Shown here one piece after another: positions 13,350 to 26,460 of a stretch of DNA of 64,000 nucleotides. Numbering within the stretch: the stretch's first letter is position 1; the number at the start of each line of letters is the position of its first letter. The stretch spans positions 16,907,994-16,971,993 of the forward strand of contig CM055614.1 of NCBI GenBank assembly GCA_029379385.1. Reading direction: 5' to 3'. Made by a program: the position numbers and the translations under genes. The notes beneath the pieces are model-generated. The model did no database searches. It was not told the origin of the DNA and saw nothing but the letters and a program-made list of their open reading frames with translations. Source of the stretch: Quillaja saponaria (Eukaryota > Streptophyta > Magnoliopsida > Fabales > Quillajaceae).

Positions 13350-14665
13350 GTGCATGTAGTCGGAGGTTCCATCCATCGACTTGTCACTTATGAAATAGGC
13401 AATGAAATTATTTCTTGTATGCCTGGCCCGATAGCAACTTATAAATCATATCCTCAAGGACGTCAAGGATTCACTCTTTGACTCATTTATGGTAAGATTT
13501 ATGTATAATTAAAATTTGTATATGATTGAATGTTATTTGCTAACTATTATATATTTTACTTTTCAGAGGAGATTTCGTTTTACCGCTGAGTATGATAGGT
13601 CTATGGCTCGCATTGTGTGGGAAAAGACTGCACAAGAATGATTTAATCAACTACTTTATAATGCGAGAAATATGTGAAACAACATGGAATACAGAGGAGT
13701 GGAAACATAAGTCGTCAGCTGCTGTGAAAAATCGAAGTTCAATGCCAAATGCTAGTGTTCATTCTGGAGGTTCGCACACATTCTTTCGTCATAAGGAGAT
13801 TATGGTAAACAAATGAATCATTTAATTTACCAACTCATAATTTTTTAATGAAGGCATGTATAAGTTATGTTTATTTTGGAGGAAAAAGAGCTGAAACGAC
13901 CCGTTCGATACAAGGAGTTATTTGACCAGTCGCACAAGAGAAAGACAAGGGAGTTTATTTCTCAGCATTCACAAAATGTCAATGTAAGTGTTAATCTTTA
14001 AAATAAGTGATTATTTTTTATATATTCAATGAAATTTATATAACATAAATTTTTTTGATTTATAGGAAGGGTATTCTGGTAAAGTTACTGAAAAATATGG
14101 AGAGGATGGAAGTTCCTCGTCTACTAAACTGGTTATAGATATGGATGCGTGGTTGTGTTCTATTGGTCAGCCAAAGAAGGGTAGAGTTTATGGCTTTGGT
14201 CATATTCTTGACCCGTGTTATTCATGTTCCTTGTCTTCAGCCACTGTTAGCTGACATCCAGCTAGTTCATCATCTAGTGTGCCTATCTCAGAAGAACATT
14301 TTTTAAGTATCATGCAAACTGAGATGCGTACTAAGATGTGTACCAAGATACGTATCAAGTTGCGCACTGAGAATCAGACACAAAATCAAGAGATACATAG
14401 TTATGTTGATAATGCCCTATAAGGTGTTGTGGATGTGATTAAACAGCTGACTCTTTTTTCTCTTAATCGTCTCGGGCATGTGGGCTAATAAAGGGAAAGT
14501 GAAAAGAAAATATAGACGACAACCTGTAAGTTTTGCTTCAATTAAGAAAAATAGGAACTAATTAAATTATACAAATTTACTTATATAAATTTACTATGTT
14601 TTACTTATTAGGATGATATTGTTGAAGATGAAGATGATGAATCGGATGAGGATCTAGGTGATTAA
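13350..14665 (+). pseudogene. CACTA accessory protein gene, plant Transposase_24 (PF03004) type
   Basis: Four or more exons can be read. One (about 13,567-13,810) carries RFTAEYDRSMARIVWEK, EEWKHKSSAAVKNRSS and SVHSGGSHTFFRHKE. The next (about 13,883-13,985) has LKRPVRYKELFDQSHKRK and ends at a GTAAGT donor. A third starts after TTTATAG at 14,066 with EGYSGKVTEKYGEDG and ends in GQPKKGRVYGFGH. The last is acidic (DEDDESDEDLGD) and stops at 14,665. The W...KS...NR...GGS plus THKRK-like layout is that of PF03004 proteins carried by plant CACTA elements. Stops near 13,640 and 14,250 mark decay. It lies downstream of the transposase on the same strand. Confidence 0.85.
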
Positions 14666-14929
14666 GATGTAGTTTCTTACTTAGTTTTTGGACAAGATTT
14701 TATTATCTTTTAAGTTTACTTTTATTACATATTTGGATATGTTAAATGTGTCTAAAGTTAGTTGCATATGTGTTGAAAGTTTGTTGAATATGTGTTGGAA
14801 CTTTGTTGAATATGTGTTGAAACTTTATTAACTGATGTAATTTTCTTTTGTTAATGGAATGTTTTCATTATAGTTTGATTTCTGAAATTATTCATGTTAC
14901 ATGGTCAAAACAGGTGTAAAAAATATGGA

Positions 14930-15606
14930 AAAATGAATTAAAATACATAAATATATTAAAAATTGCTACAATTAGTGATAGAATAGTGACAATTTTGTGA
15001 CAGAATATGCACATTATATTTTCAGATTAGCAACAAATTTGTGATGGGATAGCGACGAAATTATTTTGCAAAGGATTTGTGATGGATTTGTGATGGAAAT
15101 AAATTTCTTAATTAACTTATGTGATGAATTTGTGATGATTTTAGGACAGATTAAAATTTCTTAAGTTTTGCAATTGTGACTGATTTGCCCCAGATTTGTG
15201 ATGATTTTAGGACAGATTAAAATTTCTTAAGTTTTAAGATTATGATAGATTTGCCATAGATTTGTGACGAAATTTTGCAAGAAATTGTGACAGATTTGCG
15301 AGTAAATTAAAAGTTGTTCATTGTAAAATTTGCGACGGATTTACAAAGAAATTTATTATCGTAATTTAACGATAGTTTTGTTGAATTTTTTTGCGAACGA
15401 TTTGCTATGGAACAGTGACAAAATACTCTTGTCGCTCTACATTTAAGATGGATTTACTTCCGAATTATTTTTGTCATAAAATTGCATCGAGAAATTTATG
15501 ATAGACATAATCCGTCACAAATTTGTCACAAATCCAATTTGCGACAGATTTACAACGGATTTATGACGGATTGAGCACGTCACTAAACTGCTTTTTTCTA
15601 GTAGTG
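14930..15606 (+). repeat. 3' subterminal repeats of CACTA element 1
   Basis: More than a dozen variants of TTTGTGACGGA / TTTGTGATGGA occur in both orientations, including a duplicated block at 15,133-15,163 and 15,195-15,228 sharing GATTTTAGGACAG. They are more numerous here than at the left end. Confidence 0.82.
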
Positions 15607-17470
15607 AATGCTCTTGTTTTCTTAGTTCCAGAGACTTTCATAATGAAAATAAGGTTTTCAGTTGGTCTAGGAGTCAATTAGTAATTTTATTTGTGATATA
15701 AAGTTATGTTGCTAGCATTCATTCTAGAAAACATGTTCAACATATAAAATAAAAGTTGCAGGGAAAAGTGAAGTGTGTATGCAGTTCCTGAGACTTATGA
15801 TTTTTCATAGTAACTAGTCAATGGCAATCAACATCATTCACTTTATCTCCCTAACTTGTGATATCTCTTCCAATCTAGAAACCCTTAAGCTCACATATTA
15901 GAAGATATATTGGCTTTAATGATACGAATGAAGATCTGTGGAGTGTTCTTTAAGAGGAATCACGTGTTCAAGTCAACTCAATAATGGACACTTGGAATTT
16001 GGTTGGATTAATATTAAAATTTTGTGATTCAATCTTTTGATTAATTTTAAACAATTAACTTAACTTGGATCCAACGCTTGGAATGTGAGTAATGTTGAAT
16101 TAAGGAATTAGTGTTAATTTTCTTGGTATAATATATATGTAATATACACATACATGAAACAGAATTAAAGTTGTTTTCAAGATATTTGTTAAAATGCCTA
16201 AGAGAAGTTAGTTTCAAAGAGATGCTTGGAAGTTGATATATATAATTTTTATTAATTGAAGAATTATAACTATGAAATTTATAAACTAAGTAGTACTTGA
16301 GAATATTTTTTTCAGCTGTAAAACATATTGTTGAGCAAACGACACACGTGAATTCTAGAAGGAGCGACAAGCAAGATCCATAACTTAGTGAGTGGAAAAT
16401 GTTACTTTTTGATTTCTTGACTATTGTGATTAATTGGTTCAATGTATTTGTATGAATAGGTTTATATAGTTTGTAAATATGAATGTGTAGTGCTGTAATC
16501 GAGTCAAATTGAATTACATGTTATATTGTTGATCTTCTCATATTAATTGAATTATGTTTAACGTTTGACTTTGTTTGTGATAGATAAGAGATAATGAAAC
16601 TGATTTTTTGTTTTTATGAAATAAAATATGGGTGCACCTAGGATAATTTGATTTGATTCTTTGATATTTGATAAAAAAATATTCGAGTAACTCAGCCCCG
16701 GGGTAGATATGTGAAGAGTTACATATAATCTTGGTGTGTGGGAGCTGAGTTACTCTAATTGGCCCTTTTAGTTGCCTTGCTTGATTTGTGTGCACATTGA
16801 ATTACTTGATTTGTATTTGTTCAGTTTTTTTACATTTTCTATATTAATTGATCTATATTTCTATTCATGTTATTATGAGATTATTTGCTCTATGTGTTTT
16901 ATTTATGTATTGATTGATGCTAGTACTATTTGAGACTGTTTTTCCCTCACTAAGTTTTTATGACTTAACCTTCGTTTTTTTTTGTTGTACCAGAAGCTTA
17001 ACATAAATCACCAATGGATACATGATTGCTGATAACGTGAGGCAAGATATTCCTCCAATATCATTTACTTGAAGCTAAGGGATGAAGTTTGCAATTACAT
17101 TAGGGATTTGGGTGTCAGATTTTGTCTTGTGTAATAATTCAGTTATTTATTATTTATGGTATAAAATGGAAAAGAGCTCATTGTGATTATTGCTGACATT
17201 GTGAACTGGTTGTATGTAACTTGGTATAATATGTTTGTATTTTGGGCATGTTCTACTTTATGGGGAACCTCTACTGAAATTTCCGGTTACATTGTTATAC
17301 ATTCTAGTAAATGAAAATTGTATACAATAGTGTTTTCTAAACTTTCCTTTTTAAATCTATAATTGATCACATGTCATATTTGTTGTTTTTATTTATTTGA
17401 AAATAGGATTATAGAGGTTTGGTTATCCATTCTTCCAACCAGTCGTGCTTTCGTGTAAGGTATGACAAGT

Positions 17471-17482
17471 TGGTATTAGAGC
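17471..17482 (+). other. Primer-binding site of the Tekay-like element (tRNA-iMet type)
   Basis: TGGTATTAGAGC lies 3 bp after the 5' LTR end. The standard initiator-Met primer site is TGGTATCAGAGC, so one base differs. Confidence 0.88.
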
Positions 17483-17670
17483 TTGAGTTTAGAGGTCCGT
17501 GACTGCAAATATGAGATGTGGTTGCTTTGTTTGCATATGTTACATGGGGCGTATTTAGACTTAGTAATATGTCCTAATTCATCCTAAAACTTCAAGTAGT
17601 TATTCTCTAATACACTGTTCTTTGCTTTAGATGATAAATGCTTATTGAATTCGTTTGTATTTGTTTTAGA

Positions 17671-18350
17671 TACGGTGAGACATAGTGGCTGTGTTGCGGG
17701 CCATGAAAGGCAACTGTATGTTGGCTCTTACCAAAGATCTACCAATCTTCAAGTGCTGGTACAGAGATAGAGGTCGTCCAAGACGTGGTATAGGTATAGG
17801 TAGGAGTAGAGCTGCGGAGCCAATTGTAGCAGTGGCACCTAATCCTAATTTAGAGCAATTGCTGCAAGGATTATAGAGTTTAGAGGACAATAAGTGATTT
17901 AGTTGGGATTCTAGTTCAGCAACATCACGCTCAATAGGCTCAGCCACAGCCTTTAGTAGTTCCTATTATTCAACCTCAACAAGAGGTAAACCTTCCTGTT
18001 CCAGCTCAGCAGAATCGAGGAGTATTTGTAGCTTTGCATGACTTTTAGAAGATACAGGCACTAAGGTTTTTGGGTGTAGACCCTAATCAGAACCCTTATA
18101 CTTTCTTGGAGGAGTCTGACAGATTTTATGTAGCTTGGGGGTGTGATCCCATTTGGGCCATAAAGCTAGTTAGTTATCAACTGCACGATGTTGCATATGA
18201 ATGGTATAAGGTATTAGTGCAGTGGTGGACGAGGCCTATCCTATTTGCATGGTCGGAGTTTAGTAGGGCTTTCACTGACCATTTCCTACTTGAAAGTGTA
18301 AGAGATAAGTATGCTCGGGATTTTGAGTTGTTAATTCATACTAAAGGTAT
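17671..18350 (+). pseudogene. Tekay/Del-like gag, N-terminal part
   Basis: The first part is a basic, proline- and alanine-rich leader (GRPRRGIGIGR, then AVAPNPNLEQLL), frameshifted near 17,875. From 18,070 the capsid domain reads GVDPNQNPYTFLEESDRFY, WGCD, LVSYQLHDVAYEWYK, FSRAFTDHFL and ARDFELL, the standard order of chromovirus gag proteins. The frame is cut at 18,350 by a CACTA end and resumes at about 27,081 with RFVNSLMDSLF. Only about 15 residues of the expected gag are missing between the two parts. Confidence 0.92.
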
Positions 18351-18399
18351 CACTACTAAGAAAATTCAGTATCAGCATCTACAAAAAATTGGACGATGA

Positions 18400-18735
18400 T
18401 ACCTGTTATTAGTGTCCAGCAATATGTGGACGCTAATAAAATTAAAAAAAATAAATTATTATGGATGTTGATAATACTAAATGGAAGATGATAATCGAGA
18501 AAATTTCGCGCCATTTTTCTCAGTAGTATCAACATCTGTCTTGGTAATTATTAACATCCATATTTGTGGGTGCAAATAAGTTTTTTATTTTGTATTTTTA
18601 AATATTATTACCATGTTAAATAACAATGTCCACATTTGTGGATGCAAATAGTATATATTTTTTTAATTAATAATATCAGCGTCCACATCTATATTAATAG
18701 TGTCCACTTATGTAGATGCTGAAAAGATTGTCCAA
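18400..18735. repeat. Left subterminal array of CACTA element 2
   Basis: Repeats such as TGTGGACGCTAAT, AATGTCCACATTTG, ATCAGCGTCCAC and GTAGATGCTGA appear in both orientations. The motif is a near-palindrome of TATCAGCGTCCAC and its complement. Confidence 0.82.
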
Positions 18736-18739
18736 CTTA

Positions 18740-19605
18740 AATCCCTAGTACATCTTCTTTTTCTCCTCGCGCTGGGAATTTCATCTCAAGTTCTTCCACT
18801 GGTCGTGGTTTTCATTTGCGTAGATTGAAAACCGAAGACTGAAGCCTTCCACGAAGGCGATTAAGCAGCAAACCAAAGGAGAAACCCTTTCTGAGTGGGA
18901 ACCTTTCTGAGCTATTGCCTAACTACTGTGTTGAAATCCCTTTTGTGGTAAGTTTTCATGTTTTTCATGTTTAAGCTAAAGTACTATGTTTCAATCTTTG
19001 TAGGATACGCCATTTTCTCACTTATGATCTACTTAATGAAATTACCTTTCAGGATTTATGGTCGTCATGAAGAAGAATCAGTACTTCTAACTACTACAAC
19101 TAGGAATCACTTTGATTTAATGGCTTATAAGGCAGGAATAAGAAAATCTAAGTAGATTTTAGGTTTTTCAATGACCAATTTATTTAGTTATTGGTTAATC
19201 ATGTTGTACTTCTACCTATGTTTTCATGCTTGATTGGGCATTAAGCTTAACTTCTGTGTTTCAGTCTTTATGGGATTTGTATGTGAAATTGCGATGGCTA
19301 TTTATATTGAACTTCTATTCTAATTTAGTTTCTAACTTGTGGTTCAAAAATCCAAAGAGCTACTTTGTGCTTAAGGAATTATGTTTTTCCCAACTTGGTG
19401 CACGCCCAAATGCAGCATATGGCATTTCTGCATTGCAAAACAGGGTACCTATATGTTTTAGGTTGCTGCATTTTTGCTTATCTAATTTTAACCCCTATAT
19501 GTTTTTGGTTGGAGGTGGTTGTTACTGTCTCATAAACCTATCCTTTTCTTCTGTTTGGAAATTGATCATTTTTCATCTGGATGAAAAAAAAGTTCTATTT
19601 TAGAA
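18740..19605 (+). other. Unidentified exon-like segments in CACTA element 2
   Basis: The DNA is less AT-rich than its surroundings and looks spliced. One candidate exon ends at TTTTGTG before GTAAGTTTTC (18,950). A second starts after TTACCTTTCAG at 19,055 and reads IYGRHEEESVLLTTTTRN. A third near 19,330-19,440 contains FSQLGARPNAAYGISALQ and is followed by GTACCT. I do not recognise the product. It could be a transduplicated host gene piece or the element's own decayed gene. Splice sites are guesses from consensus only. Confidence 0.35.
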
Positions 19606-20760
19606 TGTTATTGTTCCTTTACTGCATGCTTTCTAATGGAAATGATTGCTTTGTTACTTTATTGCTTTGTAATGGGACAATTTCATGCCTCAACAACTTC
19701 CTCAAACTTGCAATATAACTAATATTTTATCTTCACAATGAATTTGGTATGGGCATACCAAATATCATGATAAGTTTCAATTAATGTTAATTGGTGCTAG
19801 TGTTGATAAGTGCTAAAGGAATGATGCCTCTAGCTAATACGGTGAATTACACAACTTGGATTATTGTGTGGGTTTTCTTTCTGGTTTTGTTGTGTATGTA
19901 TAAACCGAATTGGTGGAATTATGTTCTAACTAGGGCTTGAATGCTGGTGTTGTATACATAGGTGTGTTTTTGTATTTTGACTTTGGATTAGAGAATGTTA
20001 GTCTTAATTGGTGGAGGAATAATCTTGATGGGTGTCCCTTGGCATCATGTATGGATTTATTGATGGAAATCTAAAGGTTCCAAGTAATTGTCTAAAGTGG
20101 TTAATGAGAAATAATTACAAGAATAATTAAAAGCAAGGAAAAGAAGAAATAAAAACAATAGGTTCAAAAGTCCTATAACAAGAAGAACGTCCATGATGTT
20201 TTACATGTTAGTGTTTAATTTGGTGGTGAGGGTTTAGTTAGGAAACTAATGTACTATGTACCAAGTTTGGAGGTAGCTGAGTTTCTTTAATTTCAAGTAG
20301 CTGGGAATGAAGGGATGTTCGTGATAGTTAAAGTGCAAATATTGGTCCAATTAGACCTATTAGACCACTTGCATCCTTATTCCTCTTTAATTAGGAAGCA
20401 TGAATTTCAATATATTGTGTTTGAAATTGCAGTACAATCAACCTGACTAGTTTGTTGGTAAAATTAACTCTTCGATAGGATTGCTACAACTATCCCTTTC
20501 TAACTTTTTTCATTTGAAGTAGATTGCTGGCCTAAACCATCCACATTTTGATGCTTTGTGGAAGAGTTACCACTACTAGTGAGTGCCATTACCACTTGAG
20601 GTAATATGCAAATCTGATTTTCCCCCCAAGTCTATTACCAAGCACAGTAAAATTATTGCCTTATCTAAAAGCTCAGGCTTTTAGTGAGAGAAGAGAAAGT
20701 GGGATTGGACTTAAGAGCTCTAGCTTTGATACCCAAAAAACATGATTTCACAAAGCACAA
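19606..20760. other. Unassigned interior of CACTA element 2
   Basis: No protein similarity, repeat array or RNA feature is visible. It lies between the exon-like segments and the nested solo LTR. Confidence 0.5.
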
Positions 20761-23700
20761 TGTCACACCCTTCTTGGAAGTATGACTGGCCAGAGGAATG
20801 GATAACCAAACCTTCGTAACTCTGATTTCAAGAACAAGAAACGAACACTACTCTTGACTAAACTAAATGTAAAAGTAAAAGTAAAGTAACTTTATAAAAC
20901 ATGAGTTAACTAAAAAAAGTTTGTTTACTGAAACTTGTAACAATTTATTAAAATTTCGGCAGAGATTTCCCCGTAAAGTGGAACATACCCATAAAATATA
21001 AACACACATTTATGTTTTTATACAATAACAACCACAACAACAAAGACAACAAGGAGCTCCGCTCCAATTCTCATTACCATAACAAATAACTAGACTATTA
21101 TATTACATAAGAATAAACTCCCCACAGCTCTAGTGTGATTGCAAATGTTCACCCTTTGACTTCAATATCGATAATTGTTGTCCAGAAAGATCTTGTTACT
21201 AAAAAATAATTAACAGAGAAAGGGATGAGTCCCACAAACTTCGTGAGTGGAAAAGTGTACCCAAAGGGTACTAGCATCATTTAACACGCGTATAGGATAT
21301 ATAATCAACTAAGATCAATATATCATATATTCTAAATAATTAATAAGATTACATATATCCAATTACAAAATTATAAAGCATCACAAACAAAGTTTAAATA
21401 ACACTTTGTATAATCCAATCACAGAAATCAAAGCACCTAAATTGTACAAATCATACAAAGCAAGCAAAGGGCCAACTGAGTAACTCAACCCCGCACACCA
21501 CCTCCCACTAAGCAGATTTGTGCCCTCAAACCAATATATAATCATAAACAGAATCACTGAATCCCTTCTTCAAATCCACACACTAGGATTGAGCATTCAA
21601 TTCTTTAGAAAAAAAACACTTGTAAAAAAAATCTCATATCAGAATATTAAATTAAAATATCCTAGGTACACTTGGATTTTATTTTCGGAAGTAAAATCAT
21701 TTTAGATAAATCACTTCATTGGTCCTTATCAATCATAAACAATTCCAAACATCAAACACAATCCACATAATTCAATCATAGCAATACAATTCTTATTCAC
21801 CTCTATATAACATATATATATATACAAATATATCAAACAATCAAGTTAACTAATATAGCAACCAAAGGGGAACAATTAACTACTCACCAGTTTACAAATC
21901 TTGTTTGTCACTTCCTCATGCGCGCACGTGTATCATCATGCCCATAGAAGAGTCTGGAACTGAAATTCATAGTTCCAAATAATACTTAGTTAAAAAATGT
22001 TATTATTATAATCTTTTAATTACTAAGCTTATATATCAACTTATATAGGTTGATATATAAGTTTTCTATTAAGCCATTACATTTCAAGTAGTATGAATGG
22101 TAAGTTATGTAATAAGGTTGATAATGAATAGGCATTTTAGATGTCTTGACAATGCATAGGGTAGAAGCAAAAAATTAGAAAATGTAGAAAATACTAATGA
22201 GTTAGTGATGTTAAAACTGTCCAAACTTGGGGTTTGGATCAGTGTTCACTATAACAGTTATATCTTCCTCTAGAAAATTCCAAATCTAGTTTCGTAAAAT
22301 TTATTAAATACTAGACACATGTAGATTTATAATAGTATATCATTTGAGTTTTTTAAATTTATATGTCAATACAGTTTATTCTTTGAAGCTGCATCAAATT
22401 CTACAAAAAGCAGGATTTTGACGGCTTTGACCTTACTTTAGTTATTTGCAATATAACTTTCTCTAGGAAAAAAGGAAATCCAATTCTGTTTATTGGATTT
22501 ATTAATAGACAAATATATATTTCTAGATAGGTAGCATATGTATTATTTGGATGAGTATATTAGTATTCTTAATTATTTAAAAGTTTACTCTTTTTAGGCA
22601 TTTCACAACCCCTTTGATATATATTTATTTTCACTTACATACTTAATCAAATTTAATAAAAATTAGTTAAAACTATTAAATTTAGAAAGTTAGCTAGCTT
22701 TCTTATTTAGAAACTTTTCCTAAAGTCAGCCTCAAACTCACTTAATTCCTCATATGAACAAAAACAAGGCTTTCGTAAAATTTGTGGTTGCCAACCTTTG
22801 TTTCCGAAGCATATAGAATTCTTATACTTGGGAATTAAATTACAAAAATTTCCAATGTAGTCTTTCCAAGATGTTAGTAACATTTCATCTTCATAAATAC
22901 ACTCCTAATTCATCCTTTAAAAGCCCTTAATCTCAACTACTTCAAAACTGGTACAATTAGAACCCAAATATCACAGCCATGACTTCTAATACCTCCAAAA
23001 CATATATAACAAGGAATTAAGACCTGCACCACTCCATATTTATCCTTTAATATGTTAGAAACAACTTTTACTTAGAGGTCCTAAGCTAATTCCAACCCTA
23101 ACTCTTGACTAAGTCTCCCGAATTGACTTAAGCTCACTAAAATCCTACATGGACTTAGCCTCAGTCCAATAGCTGTAACAATAAATATTCTTGTAATCAG
23201 GTTACAAAATTTTGTAGGTATCTCTAAAGACTCTAAGCTACATTTTCTATTTGGAACTTGTAATTTAATTCAGCTTTGAAAGCACTTGAAATACAAGATT
23301 TCTCTCACCCACGAAATCTGCCCTGCATTCCTTCAAAAACCATTCAACTCTCACTTTTAACCCTTCACCTCACAATTAAGCATGCTTTGCCCATACTCAC
23401 TACCCACTATCATTAAATCCTCACTCGCCATATCAACCGACCACTCTTAGCTCTTGTTCATAAACTTTTATTCAAACTTCAAATAATACTTAACCTCCCA
23501 AGAATTGAAATAACCAAGTTTCATTCATTATACTATAACTAGTTTCATTTAGACATTTTTAAAAACATCTTGCAAGCATAAATATTTTCATCTCATGTGT
23601 ATGTGTATTATATCTATACATACCCCAAAATAGTTAATACAGTTTCTTAATTCCTATGTTATTTATATTATGAGTATTGTTTTGAAGTCAAATAATTACT

Positions 23701-24802
23701 CAATTTTCATCAAGACTTGAACTAACTAGTTCTAATATCAATATTTTCAATAACAAGGAAGAATCAAGGTTTAAATTATCAAGAAAACAAAGCAATACTG
23801 AAATTTTGGAGGTAGGACTACCATCCCCCTAATGGCTTACTTGGCAGCCACTTGCTGCCAATAATTTTCCCCTTTAATCTCTACTCATAGCTGGCCCAAA
23901 GAGTGAAGAATTTACCTTCCATTAATTAGCCATAAAAGCTTAAAATAGAGCATGAATAATGACTGCTCAATACTAATTTCTTAGCTCCAACTTTTCCCAC
24001 GGCAAACCCAAAAACTCTAAACTTTAGGTAAGGTTGGAAGACCAACACACCCAGCTATTGAACACTCAAAATAAAGCTACAGAACCAGAACAGAGCATGG
24101 CATACTAGCTGTTTACATGGCCTCACATGATACCCACATCAATAACACAAACAAGGAAGGTAAAGGGGAAAAGGGTGGTTGCCAAGAGAAGGAGTTTTCT
24201 TGGGAACAAAGGAGAGTTTCAAACCAACTATGGCTAGAAGGGCAAAGAAAACGGTATAAGGGAGGAGAAGAGCTCAATCAAGATGAAGAAAAATGTAAAA
24301 GCAAATAAAACAAGAGATTGGTCCAAAGAGAAAGAGAAAGGAGAGAAAATGAAAAGGAAATAAGTAGGAAAAAGACAAAAAGGAAAGTCAAGTGAAAAGG
24401 GTAAATTATATATCCATATTTATGTATATATACACATGTATTTAATTATATTGTTGTTTATTAAATTGGTTTATGTTTTTGCTATTGTATAACTAAAATT
24501 GCACCTTATAGCTAAAACTCAAATTTATGATATCAGATTGTAACAGTTGAATATAATTTATGATGTATGATTGACCTTCTTATTCATATGTACAGTTGTA
24601 TCTATATACCAAATATTTATTTACTTCACAACAACAACTTTATACACAATTTTTGAAATGTATACCAAGATATCAGATTATAACATGTTTCATTGTATTA
24701 TTATTTAATTAATTTGTTTACTTATTTATTATTTTATAACTAGGAGTTACACATTAGGTCTAAAACTCGATATTACATTATCGGATTATGAGAGTTATAA
24801 CA
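20761..24802 (-). mobile_element. Solo LTR of the Tekay-like family, reverse orientation, inside CACTA element 2
   Basis: Read on the minus strand it begins TGTTATAACTCTCAT (24,802) and ends TGTGACA (20,761). Its last 60 bases parallel the end of the 5' LTR, sharing TTTGGTTATCCATTC. The middle shares the block near 21,660 (CCTAGGTACACTTGG, complement of the block at 16,633). Flanking pentamers are CACAA (20,756-20,760) and CATAA (24,803-24,807), four of five identical. No internal coding sequence remains, so it arose by LTR-LTR recombination. A perfect CACAA also occurs at 25,171 after TATCA, but homology to the LTR at 31,679 favours the 24,802 end. Confidence 0.8.
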
Positions 24803-24807
24803 CATAA

Positions 24808-26455
24808 GTAGTACATAGATGCACTATATTCACACATTAACGTATTTCTTTTCCAAAAGTATATGCATTTTTTTTATATCATATCTTGTAATCACTGAAC
24901 ATGAGAGCACTGATCACTTGCTTGTTGTTATAATCTTTGAGCCTTTATTATCATTTATGAGTATCATGGTTTAATGTCAATCTTAAAAATCATATAATTG
25001 GGCTAAAACTCAGCATAAGATTTCCTAAATGAATCTTTGAAAATAGGTTTCTATGAAGACTTTCATCCTTGGATGTATCAAATCTATAATAGTTAAGCCA
25101 AAGATTGCTAGTGAGGTTGATGAATGGAGCTGTACAAGGTTTGTAAACTTTTAGCATAATTATAATATCACACAAGAAAAGACAATTTCTGATTGTAGCA
25201 CTTGCAATTTTCTTAAGTCAACTAAGTCTATGTCTATGGGTCAGGGAGAGTTAGCAAGAATGAACATGAAAGGCCAATGAATCAGAAAAGTTGGTTATTT
25301 ATTAGTGTCCTTAATAGATGGGACTTTTGTAAATAGATGCAAAATTATGGTACTTTGGTCCCAAAAACAGCAAAGTTTCCCAACTTGATATTTGAGCTCC
25401 TAAATTTCATATTAGCTCTATATATTTGTAACTAGCTAGGAAGCTTTTCTAATATGTACTGTGCATACTGTAGTTTTTCTAGCTTACCTTTCATCTGAAA
25501 ATTCTATATTCATAAGTAATATTCCCTCATAATTAAGTAACATATAAAAAGATAGAGCTAGAAAGATAAAGAGATACATATCATTAGATAAGCTATAGCA
25601 GTCTTGGCAGATGCATAATCATCCAATAAATTTTCAAATCTAAGAATCTTAACTTTATGTAGTAGGAGTGGGCAATGGGATATCTCATTAAACGTATTTT
25701 CTCACAAGTATAATACTTTTGTTATGCTTTTGAATCTAATTTGTCTTCACATTTAAATAGTTTTGTGTTGCAATTACTTACAAATGCCAGGTAAACGACT
25801 TCGCAGTTCAACCATTAAAGGAGGCAAGCCTGAAAACATTTTCCACCTTAAGTTTACTTTTATACTTGGTATTTGTTAAACACTATTCATAATGATGATG
25901 GATTCTTTTAGTAGTGAATAGAATGTATATAATTTTTTTAATTTAAAATTACTGGGTATTATGTTTTAAGAAACTGCTTAAGCTTATTTTTATAGTAGTT
26001 CTGTTTGCACATCTATTTTTTCCACTTCTTTTGAACTTAATAATCATCGCTTGAAACATGATTATTTGTGGCTTCTATTGGTGATCTTATGTGTATGTTG
26101 TTTGAAAAATTTGGGAATGTTCTAGCCATGGTTAATAGGTGTTAACAGAAATGTGAAGAAAACATGTCTTCATGTAGTCTTATTTGGAAGGGCTTTCATG
26201 TTACATACCTTTTTATTGTCTTCTTGATTATTGTTGACTTATTAGAATGGGTTAGATTCAAACTTCTTACAATTTGACTTCATTTTGAGGATGAGTTCTA
26301 TTAGATTTAGATGTTGATTACTTTCAAATTTGTAACTTTCTATTGGACACAAAGCTGTCAATTGCTATGATGAATGGTAGTTTTTCTAAAGTTAATTTTA
26401 CTTTGTAAAATTATAAGTATTAGACATATTAACTTATATTCATTATCAATTGATT
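24808..26455. other. Unassigned right interior of CACTA element 2
   Basis: AT-rich DNA with no recognisable protein. A possible short exon follows AATGCCAG at 25,791, but nothing supports a product. Confidence 0.45.
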
Positions 26456-26460
26456 TTTCA

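Larger units (their letters stand above)
5191..15606 (+). mobile_element. CACTA (En/Spm-type) DNA transposon, 10.4 kb
   Basis: The left end is CACTGCTAGAAAATAAC. The right end read inward on the minus strand is CACTACTAGAAAAAAGC, so 12 of the first 13 bases match. A 3-bp AAT duplication flanks it. It carries two transposon genes on the plus strand: a TNPD-type transposase and a PF03004-type accessory protein. Both ends are packed with short subterminal repeats. The transposase has stops and a frameshift, so the copy is inactive by itself, but its ends are well enough kept that mobilisation in trans is conceivable. It sits in the 5' LTR of the Tekay-like element. Confidence 0.95.
5188..15609. 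repeat. AAT target-site duplication of CACTA element 1
   Basis: AAT at 5,188-5,190 and AAT at 15,607-15,609 flank the element directly. The uninterrupted sister LTR reads CACCAATGTTCTTG at 33,481-33,492 with a single AAT, which is the empty site. Confidence 0.93.
3595..17467 (+). mobile_element. Tekay/Del-like 5' LTR, interrupted by a CACTA element
   Basis: The LTR parts are 3,595-5,190 and 15,607-17,467, about 3.45 kb without the insertion. It begins TGTTGATATAACCC and ends GGTATGACA, and a primer-binding site follows within 4 bp. It is collinear with the LTR at 31,687-35,372. Shared blocks include the pyrimidine-rich tract near 3,780 (also 31,870), the segment near 16,070 (also 33,930) and the final block TTTGGTTATCCATTC (17,419; also 35,321). 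The 5 bp before it (TTTGG) do not match the 5 bp after the 3' LTR, so the flanks have been rearranged. Confidence 0.85.

Noticed and set aside
5188..15609. Possibility that the AT-rich subterminal arrays are CRISPR-like or satellite DNA
   Set aside because: The repeats are short, degenerate, in both orientations and limited to transposon ends, as expected of CACTA subterminal motifs.
16047..16442. 131-residue minus-strand frame, with a similar one at 33,908-34,153
   Set aside because: Both are antisense frames in homologous parts of the two LTRs; the duplication explains their similarity, not a protein.
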